From: Deltaproteobacteria bacterium | GTDB taxonomy: Bacteria > Desulfobacterota > Desulfomonilia > UBA1062 | Assembly: GCA_018433085.1 (NCBI GenBank) | Contig: JAHDRW010000008.1 | Coordinates: 62,001-126,000, forward strand | DNA length: 64,000 nt | Direction: 5' to 3' | In this document: positions 1 through 7,400 of the stretch, in pieces | Position numbering within the stretch: the stretch's first letter is position 1 | How the letters are laid out: every line of letters starts with the position of its first letter | Translations under genes and position numbers: made by a program | The notes under the pieces: generated by a model | Told to the model about the DNA's origin: nothing | The model's database searches: none | What the model saw: the letters and a program-made list of their open reading frames with translations, nothing else

Positions 1-132
1 GAGCCAACAGTCAGGGAGAGATTGAGGAGCTAGGGCCGCCTCTACAACGCAAGGGCCACAAGGATATTGGGCTTTTTCCATCAATTAATCACCATGCTGA
101 CACGGCCGGTTAATGGCATCCAGTGCTATTGG

Positions 133-180
133 TGTTACAAAAGGTCGGCAGATATTGTCAAATGCCGACCTTTTGTAACA
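133..180. promoter_or_regulatory. Perfect 18-bp inverted repeat upstream of abiEi
   Basis: The arms at 133-150 and 163-180 are exact reverse complements of each other (the left arm begins TGTTACAAAAGG). They are separated by a 12-base spacer. The repeat ends 11 bases before the chosen abiEi start. AbiEi antitoxins of characterised AbiE systems bind inverted repeats in their own promoter and repress it, so this is a plausible operator. A transcribed hairpin that occludes translation is an alternative. Confidence 0.7.
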
Positions 181-191
181 ATATATCTTCC

Positions 192-794
192 ATGAAAAAT
201 GATTATACCGAGAAGGTGCTCGATCTTATTCGGAGAAACGGGGTCATCCGACCTCACGATCTCCGTTCTCTTTCAATTCCCCGAACGTATCTGCAGCGTC
301 TTCTCCGGAAAGATGCGATAATAAGAATCGGCAGAGGGCTTTATACCCTTCCCGACATGCAGGCTACCGAGCATCACACCTTTGCTGAGGCCGCGAAGCG
401 AGTACCCCAGGGAGTGCTGTGCCTGCTCTCGGCATTGAGCTTTCACGGCCTGACCCTCCACGTTCCTCATGAGGTCTGGATGGCAATCGACAGAAAAGCA
501 AAGCTTCCAAAGATTGATTACCCTTCCCTCAGGTTTGTGCGATTTTCCGGGCACGCCCTTGACCAGGGGATTGAGCATCATGACATCGAGGGAGTAGAGG
601 CGAGGGTATACAGCCCTGCCAAGACAGTTGCGGACTGCTTTAAATACCGGAACAAGATCGGCATCGATGTGGCGCTCGAGGCTCTAAAGGACTGCAGGGC
701 TCAGCACAAATGCTCGATGGACGAGATTTGGCACTATAGCAGGATATGCAGGGTGGAGAAGGTCATGAAGCCCTACCTTGAGGCGCTCCTGTGA
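192..794 (+). CDS. AbiEi-type antitoxin / transcriptional regulator
   Basis: This 200-residue protein has the layout of type IV AbiEi antitoxins. An N-terminal winged-helix segment (about residues 1-60, with a block reading IRIGRGLYTLP) is followed by a C-terminal domain containing a SALSFHGL-like helix and the conserved SPAKTVADCFKYRNKIG block. The start at 192 (MKNDYTEKV) is chosen because an upstream in-frame GTG at 123 would run through the inverted repeat at 133-180. In intact AbiE systems this protein represses its operon and counters the AbiEii nucleotidyltransferase toxin. The toxin gene that follows here is only a fragment, so this antitoxin is probably an orphan. Confidence 0.85.
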   Translation: MKNDYTEKVLDLIRRNGVIRPHDLRSLSIPRTYLQRLLRKDAIIRIGRGLYTLPDMQATEHHTFAEAAKRVPQGVLCLLSALSFHGLTLHVPHEVWMAIDRKAKLPKIDYPSLRFVRFSGHALDQGIEHHDIEGVEARVYSPAKTVADCFKYRNKIGIDVALEALKDCRAQHKCSMDEIWHYSRICRVEKVMKPYLEALL

Positions 795-934
795 GCAAGT
801 CATCACCCTCCAATATTACCGCATCCATCAGGGAGAGGCTCCTGCACGTTTCGCGAACTACGGGGATACCATTTGATCTGGTACTTACACGATATGCACT
901 GGAGCGCCTCTTGTATCGTATAGGATCCTTATAG
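791..934 (+). pseudogene. Truncated AbiEii nucleotidyltransferase toxin (N-terminal fragment)
   Basis: A GTG start at 791 overlaps the abiEi stop (GTGA). It opens a frame of 47 codons ending at TAG 932-934. The product carries the AbiEii N-terminal signature: ASIRERLLHVSR, then a VLTRYALERLLYRI stretch. In full-length AbiEii toxins (about 300 residues) this leads straight into the nucleotidyltransferase core with its GGTAL-type motif. Here the frame ends and nothing after it resembles the toxin core, so the catalytic domain is deleted. The overlap is the usual translational coupling of this operon and supports the reading. Confidence 0.75.
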
Positions 935-1282
935 TGACCCCTTCATGGACTGTACCAGCACGGCTTCCCTCTTCGAACTCTATCTCTCGATTGATGGGTT
1001 GCTCACTATATTGTTCTTCATAATTGTCGCTCATCACCAGAATTAAAATGGTCAGAAGAAATTGGAACCCTTTCCCTTAAGGCCCTTCTGTCTGCTTCAT
1101 TCACGATCAAAGTTCACTACAAGAGTTCATTAGGCTGAAAGATAAGATCATGACTTCCCAGTCTGTAGAATAGCGCCTATCGAGAATCAGTACTTTGGGA
1201 GAGTCAGCCGGGGGAGCCTCACCCCCAGCTGCTCGCTGCACCGGACGTGATCCTCTCAGCTTATAATTGGACAGAAACGCCG
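935..1282. other. Intergenic stretch with no recognisable gene
   Basis: No convincing coding frame is visible. An imperfect hairpin lies near 1204-1228 (AGCCGGGGG / CCCCCAGCT arms with one mismatch). The stretch lies where the abiEii toxin is truncated, so it may be the junction of a deletion or a decayed mobile element. I see no terminal repeats or transposase fragment that would prove this. Confidence 0.4.
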
Positions 1283-1624
1283 TCATTCATATTCTGTGTA
1301 CTTCTTTGCACTTCCCTTGACTGTGCTGGCCGGATATTTTTTTCCATTGAGTTTGAGTTTGTCTCTGGCACACTGGATTGGATCAATACCAAACTTGGCT
1401 GCCAAGTTGATAATATATATCATTATATCCCCAATCTCCTCTTTGAGATGAGCTAATTGATTGTCATTTAAATTTTTGCTTTCTTCCTCTGTAAGCCAAA
1501 GAAATATCTCTAGCAATTCGGCAGCTTCAACTGACAGCCCCATAGCAAGATTTTTAGGAGAATGATATTTCCCCCAATCTCTTTCTGTAACAAAATGATT
1601 TATTTCTTCCTTCAGAATCTTCAT
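1283..1624 (-). CDS. MazG-like nucleotide pyrophosphohydrolase
   Basis: This 113-residue single-domain protein is of the all-alpha NTP pyrophosphatase type (MazG / dCTP pyrophosphatase-like). It has the metal-binding pattern expected: an EAAELLEIFLW segment (residues about 33-43), then EEIGDIMIYIINLA (about 62-75). The start codon lies three bases after the stop of the EVE-like gene, so the two are probably one transcript. Such enzymes hydrolyse (d)NTPs, including modified ones, to monophosphates. Its setting in AT-rich accessory DNA next to modification-sensing domains suggests a defence or nucleotide-pool role, but that is inferred. Confidence 0.85.
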   Translation of the reverse strand: MKILKEEINHFVTERDWGKYHSPKNLAMGLSVEAAELLEIFLWLTEEESKNLNDNQLAHLKEEIGDIMIYIINLAAKFGIDPIQCARDKLKLNGKKYPASTVKGSAKKYTEYE

Positions 1625-1627
1625 ACT

Positions 1628-2035
1628 CTAAATCGACCTAATTTTCTTCAAATACTCTTCAATCATTTTCTCTTGCCTGGTTGTAAATTTGCTGAATGTC
1701 ATAACTGGCCCATAAGATCTTGATTCCTCACCAAGGATTTCTTCAAGGTTAAATGGTTGCTTTATCAGCTTAGTACCATCGCATATCACCAGGTATCTCC
1801 ATCTACCTTCATTGCCAGGCCAATATTTCTCAGCTTCACCGCTTTTTATTGGACGAATATCAACTATCCGCATCGTGTATTGGATTTGTTTTTCTCTACG
1901 GTTGCAGTCAGCTTTATTCTTGCTGACCAGAACCAATTCTCCCGGGTACCAGCCTTGGGGCATACCAGAAAAAGCGTGCTTTTGATTTTCAATAACACTG
2001 TCAAAGGTGGATCCTGATGTCTTAAATAAATACAT
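1628..2035 (-). CDS. EVE-like (PUA-fold) domain protein
   Basis: The product has 135 residues. The sequence WYPGELVLVSKNK, a central IQYTMRIVDIRP strand pair and a late WRYLVICDG block resemble the EVE/YTH-like fold, which recognises modified bases. The assignment is by eye and therefore moderate. EVE domains are frequent in modification-dependent restriction, fused to or beside nucleases. This gene stands alone but lies near a ScoMcrA-N-like domain and is closely linked to the MazG-like gene. A plain hypothetical protein cannot be excluded. Confidence 0.5.
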   Translation of the reverse strand: MYLFKTSGSTFDSVIENQKHAFSGMPQGWYPGELVLVSKNKADCNRREKQIQYTMRIVDIRPIKSGEAEKYWPGNEGRWRYLVICDGTKLIKQPFNLEEILGEESRSYGPVMTFSKFTTRQEKMIEEYLKKIRSI

Positions 2036-2242
2036 AAGTATCTCCTCTTCTCTGGTTTATTCTCTAATATTAAGGTTGTAAGCTAAATAAAGTCTGTCCA
2101 GTGCTTATCGTTTTCTGTAATGGTAATATCTGGGGCAATGGGTTAGTTCCATTGTATGCATTTGCAACAGCGCGGCACACTTTCCCTTGATATATTTTCA
2201 TCTCATGGAGAGCCTTCTGCCGGTTGGGTTATTGTATCTTTG

Positions 2243-2596
2243 TCAATTCAACAGCGCTTTCCGCCGCAGACGATCTGCCTCCAGCTTAAGTTGCTCTTGA
2301 TTCTCTGAAAATTCTTTCCAGATTGATTCATCAAGTTTACTCCCGTGAGTAAATCCCTTGCCTTGATAACTTCGATCAAAGCGAAGAAAATTACACAACT
2401 TCATGTTAACACCATTGGGGTTCCGATAATGCACAGGATCAGGACAACTCGCATGGTATTTCAACTTGTTAAGTATCTCGCTTAACTCGATGATCTCTGG
2501 TGTTTCTGAGCTAAATCGTCCCGGGCCAATACGGAAATAAAGCTCTAGGGCTAAAATAAGTTCTTCACGATTCCAAGGCGGATTACGGTGCTTCAT
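2243..2596 (-). CDS. Stand-alone ScoMcrA-N-like domain, HNH part missing
   Basis: This 117-residue protein matches the N-terminal module common in HNH endonucleases of the ScoMcrA type. It begins RNPPWNREELILALELYF, followed by an LSEILNKL helix and the RNPNGVNMKLCNFLRFD motif. In those nucleases the module precedes an HNH domain of about 100-150 residues. Here the frame stops after residue 117 and no HNH motif is visible downstream on this strand. The start at 2596 is supported by a GAGGGGG-type ribosome site. It may be a truncated restriction endonuclease or a free sensor subunit working with the DUF262/HNH protein immediately upstream. Confidence 0.6.
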   Translation of the reverse strand: MKHRNPPWNREELILALELYFRIGPGRFSSETPEIIELSEILNKLKYHASCPDPVHYRNPNGVNMKLCNFLRFDRSYQGKGFTHGSKLDESIWKEFSENQEQLKLEADRLRRKALLN

Positions 2597-2665
2597 TTGT
2601 CCCCCTCTCTGTTGAAATGCATAAAAAGCACTAAATTAGCTCCTTTTTTGCGAATATTAGTGATA

Positions 2666-4414
2666 TCATGCCAACTTTTCGTATCCTTTACGGATGACCT
2701 GAGCTATCTTCTTTCGTCTTTCTTTCAAGAATTCCTTATAATCCATACCTTCCCAGTCTTCTGGCAGCGCATGGAAAGAATACATCTCGTTCAATCGGTC
2801 TCGGAAGCGTTCCTTATACTTCTGGACATACTCATACGGAGGCTTGTCAGATATCTCTATGTTATCCGACCATTCGACAAGGGCGTAATTGGCAATTTGG
2901 TTTGTATCTCTGAGTTCTGTAATACCCTGCTTGACAAGATAATTTCTTGGGAACAAATGATGCCTCTCAACTGCTGATTTTGTCGCCTTGATCGACGGAT
3001 CGAGCATTTCAGGAACCCTTAAGTTTGAGAAAAGAACGGGGGCATCGAGAAGATTCAGCGCAGCATAATACGCAAAGAGCGAGGGGCTTCTGGCCGAGGA
3101 GGTAGCGAGGTTGTTTGGCAAGGTGATGTTCCAGAAGTCTTCCGTCAGTGTATCGCCAATAACCTGATTTAAAATACCTATAAACTCTTCTTTCGATTTG
3201 ATGTTCCTCAATCGTGCCAAATCAGCTTCCATGGTGGTTTCAGGTGAAGCACTATAGCGTGCTGTCAGTGATGTCATAAAAAACCATCGCGCAACGAGGT
3301 TCCTCAGCTCATAGGGCTCCAGCTTGAAATCCCTCTTTCCTATGAGAAAGATCACATAACTGTAAAGTAGCGCCACCTGAGAGCTGACCATCATTTGGCC
3401 TCTGTATCCTGCACGAACCAGTGCATTGAAAAATTCGGCCCAATTGGTGAGATTGAGTGTATCAGCCTGGGCATTCTTCAGAATTTCGAACTGCTCTATT
3501 CTCTTCTCGTCGGAAAACTGCTCCGTTTCCATGTCCTTGCCGCGAAGGATAGAGTAGACATACTTCAATCTTGCCCTTCTGAATCCGAGTCCGACAGAGG
3601 CCCTCAAGAGTTGATCAGGCTCTGGGGCAATGAAATGGTTATATGGTGACGCACCGCCCTTTGACGGCATTCGTGCTTCACGACAGAACTTTTCAAGATT
3701 CGAACGGCCCTCGTCCCAGAAAACGGACATCAAGGTGAGTATGAAATCCGCCTGATTGAGTGTGATTCCTTTACTATTTATCCGCACAAAAACATCTGCA
3801 ACATCCTGCTCGTCAATATTTGAAGACAGCTCGAGTGCAGTGAATGGATAATTGTGCAAATCATAGAGCTTGTCTATTGCTTCGCTGAGTGAATCCTCTT
3901 CTTCCTCGGTAATATCCCTGTATTTCCCAAGTCTTGAAATAAACTCTTTGACGAAGCTGAAGCGTCGTTTTTCCCCTGACCAGAGCTGTGAGATATCCTC
4001 TATGAACTCAGGATCTCTCCGTATAGAGGCATCGGTAACTTCGAACTTGGCATCCTTAGGCCGGAAAGCAATATGTATGAACTGTTCCTTATAATCATTT
4101 CTGAGAACAGATTTGCCTTTCAAAACAGAGTAAAGGGATGTCAGCCTCTGTTGCCCATCGACAATCAACAACCTTGGAATTCTCTTTTTGTTGTCGGTCC
4201 CAATCTTACGATGACCATTGCTCACTCCATTGGCCCAGAAGAGAAGATATCCTACGGGAAAACCTTTGTACATCGAGTCGAAGAGATCCCTGACCTTTGA
4301 CTGATTCCAGACAAAGGGCCTTTGGATATCAGGCAACCCGATTTCTCCAAGATCGATATCTTCAATCAGTTTGGAAAGAGAGTAACCTACTTCTTTAAAA
4401 AGAGTGGCTTTCAT
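2666..4414 (-). CDS. DUF262 family protein with C-terminal HNH-like motif (GmrSD-related)
   Basis: This 582-residue protein shows the DUF262 (ParB/Srx-like) signatures: LPDIQRPFVWNQSKVRDLFD (about 25-45), VDGQQRLTSLY (about 85-95) and DVFVRINSKGITLNQADFIL (about 207-226). Its C-terminus carries VERHHLFPRNYL and a later asparagine-rich block, the DUF1524-like HNH pattern. This is the architecture of GmrSD-type modification-dependent (type IV) restriction proteins. The start at 4414 is chosen over an in-frame start at 4447 because GGAGGAGG lies six bases upstream of it. It follows the large helicase by only 29 bases and is probably the last gene of the four-gene defence operon. Confidence 0.8.
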   Translation of the reverse strand: MKATLFKEVGYSLSKLIEDIDLGEIGLPDIQRPFVWNQSKVRDLFDSMYKGFPVGYLLFWANGVSNGHRKIGTDNKKRIPRLLIVDGQQRLTSLYSVLKGKSVLRNDYKEQFIHIAFRPKDAKFEVTDASIRRDPEFIEDISQLWSGEKRRFSFVKEFISRLGKYRDITEEEEDSLSEAIDKLYDLHNYPFTALELSSNIDEQDVADVFVRINSKGITLNQADFILTLMSVFWDEGRSNLEKFCREARMPSKGGASPYNHFIAPEPDQLLRASVGLGFRRARLKYVYSILRGKDMETEQFSDEKRIEQFEILKNAQADTLNLTNWAEFFNALVRAGYRGQMMVSSQVALLYSYVIFLIGKRDFKLEPYELRNLVARWFFMTSLTARYSASPETTMEADLARLRNIKSKEEFIGILNQVIGDTLTEDFWNITLPNNLATSSARSPSLFAYYAALNLLDAPVLFSNLRVPEMLDPSIKATKSAVERHHLFPRNYLVKQGITELRDTNQIANYALVEWSDNIEISDKPPYEYVQKYKERFRDRLNEMYSFHALPEDWEGMDYKEFLKERRKKIAQVIRKGYEKLA

Positions 4415-4443
4415 GCGGCCTCCTCCAATAATGGGAATTAATA

Positions 4444-7400
4444 TCATTCAGCATACCAAGACGTATCCTGTTTTATGGTTTTCGCTTTATCCTTGTTGCC
4501 CATCCACCGTGCAAGCCTGGATAAGAAAATCGCCATCTGGTCCTTACTGGCCAGTGCGGTGTAGGGGATCTCCAGCACCTCATACCCCATCGATTTCAGC
4601 TGTTCGCGGATCTGCTTATCCTTTGCCTGTGTTGTAGGATTCCCGTGTATGTGGCTGCTCAGGCCGTCGAGATATATGCATACCCCTGGTTCATCTTCAT
4701 CGTCTTGGTCTGGATAGTAGCAGTCCGGCGTGGTGGACCCCAGCGGAAGACCAAGCTTGATCTGCTTCTTCCACTCGGGGTCAGGAAAATCTGCCCGCTT
4801 GAGCAGGTCTTTTAATCGATCCTCCGCCTGGTTTATGGTCATTCCCGGAGATGCCTCCACCTTAGGGAGTTTAGGGGGGATATCATTGGTGAAACTTAAG
4901 GTGGCGCCCCACTCTCTGATGCAGGCAACTGCCTTTTTCCTGTCAAGGTAGCGGTGGAAATACGCATTCCGAAACGTCTGCAGGCAGTCCACACAGGACC
5001 GCTCACACTCTGCAGGGCATGACTCGGTTGCATCTAACGCGGCCTTTGCCACTTCACGCCACCGAGTCTGGCATATCTGGTCAAGTAGCCCTGATCCCCC
5101 TGGCATAGGGTCGAAAAGGATAGCATCTGCAGACTCTATCCCCGGTTTGCTGATGACGAGCACTTGAAGGTCCTCCCGATCCATGTCCAGGATATTCGAT
5201 GCCCCCAACCTGATGGCATCGGCGACGCTATATGCCTCTTCCTTGTTCGCGCACCCCAGTATCTTGAGTGCATCTGCAGTGACATCGGCATAGAATCCTG
5301 AGACAGTCGCCTGATGACCGCAGCGCTCCAGGTGCAGTTGTCCAAAGACCTCTTTTTCCTTTGCGGAGGAAAATGGCGACCTCGACTCTCCGCACACGAG
5401 GCACATGGGATAACCCAGCGGCCCACCATGCTCCACGACATTAGCAGGGCCAACATTGACAAGCCTAAACCTTGCCGCCTTGAGCAGGTGGACCTCCTTG
5501 CTGCCCCATCGGTATGCCTTGCCCCCGCTGTGCTGGTCACGCTCCATGCCGTATGTTGCGCTTGACATCTGGAACCTGAATTCTTCCTCGTCACTGATAT
5601 ACGAAAAATAGGCGAGGTCGACATCACACACAGGCACGGCCTTCAGCTCGGCAATCCCCATTCCCAGAGCGCCCTTATCGTTGCCTCCTGCGTCTACGGC
5701 ACCCACTTCAGCGACCGCCTGATTTCCTACGTCCACATGGAAAAGGATATTCTTTTCCTGGGGCTCAAGGTGATGAAAGCGGGGCACGAACTTATGCCCA
5801 TTGGCATAGATGAGGTTGCCCGGCATGTATTCTCTTAAGGCAACAGAAGAAGGCCTTGGGAGCTCGAAATCCATGGCGCCGGGTATCCGGCTTGGCATGC
5901 TGGCTGTGCCCAAAACCCTGCCAACTTCAAGGCCGTATCCAGGGAGGAACCCCTCGGCGGCAAGCACTGCATACGTGGTTGTATCATCATACCCCTCGGC
6001 CTCTGTCCTTCTGCGCCGTGACTCGCCTTTGAGCCGCTTGATCATACGATCACAACGGTTGAGCAAGGCCTCTTCAGAGGGGTCAAGGGTGCCTCTTTGC
6101 GCCCGTATGCTGCTGAGCCTGTTCACCTGGCCCAAGGCCCAGTCGAGCCTCCTCCTGAGCCTTTTGATAACCTCGGCAAGATTTTCATTGATCTTCTCTA
6201 TATAACCCTTCAATACATCCGGCCTGACAGCGTCCTGGTCTTCCCAGGGCCACTCCTGGTTGAATATGTTCTTGACATAGCTCAAGAGGTCTTCACTATG
6301 CTTTTCAATGAGTGTTCCCAGTATGGAAACATCGAGAACCTCTGGTCTGACATTGCCGATTTCATCAAAAAGGTACTCCCGCACCTGGCCGGGGAACACA
6401 ATCGACAGGATGTTCTGGATCTCAGCTCGCTCCTCGCTGCTCAAAGAGCTGCTTTGCCGGACAATCTGAAATAACCTGGTGATCACTGCGGCATGCACGT
6501 GCTTTGACACCATGAGGTCGTTTCTTAAATTAAAGCTCGGCGGATCGACGCGGCCTTCCAGAATCTTCAGCGGCTCTGCAAAGTATGCCCTATCGTGACT
6601 GGCGTTCCTGCAATAGGTTATGTTCACCGCCATGCGGTGGCGCCTGCCTGCACGGCCCGCCCTTTGCCAGTAGTTGGCCGTCAGCGGGGGGACGTTGCGC
6701 ATGAGCACTGCATCCAGTGCGCCGATATCAACGCCTAGCTCGAGGGTTGGGGTGCATACCAGGGCATTTATCCTGTCTGACGACCCTTTGAAAAGGTTCT
6801 CTATCCTCTCACGCTCTGCTGTAGGCACCTGAGCCGAGTGCTCTTGGGGTCTCAGCATGTCATAGCCCCCATCCAGAACTGCGAGGTCGTAGTTGTCCTT
6901 GTCTTCAGCCTGGAAGGTGGTGGTGCCGTGGCACCGCCAGCCAATGCACCTGTTATGAGGAGTCGGCCTGGTATAAGCCCGGTGGCAGCTGCTGCACACC
7001 CATAAGCCCCTATGGGCCTTCAGGAGAAGCTTGTCGCCATTTATCTGGTAGGCGCCGGAGCAGTTGGGAAGCGGGTTTCCCTTCGAGCCTTTCAAGGTCA
7101 CCGGCACGATGTATTCTTTTCCGACGAGATAGTTCCAGACCACCTCCGCAAACGCCTCGAACTCATCAGCGCTCACTCCCCACTTACGGAATACCTCCCG
7201 GACGTACGTGTTGTGCCCGGGGCTCACCCACTGCTTGATCCTGTCTTTGTTATCCGATGCATCACGCCTTAATTTGATGCCAGCCGGGACACCCTGCAAT
7301 CTGGTGATATACCCGCGCTCCACGGCACGATCATCCCAGAGCATCTTCGTGAAAATCTCAGTGTCTCTATCATAGAGGGTGATGTTCCTTCGGTAGAAGT

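Noticed and set aside
3-113. Open frame entering the window from the left (ends with TAA near 113)
   Set aside because: About 36 codons are visible, with no recognisable family motif. It may be the tail of a gene but cannot be supported.
1200-1260. Possible group II intron or insertion-sequence end around the GGGGGAGCCTCACCCCC hairpin
   Set aside because: There is no intron-encoded reverse transcriptase, transposase or matching opposite end in the window.
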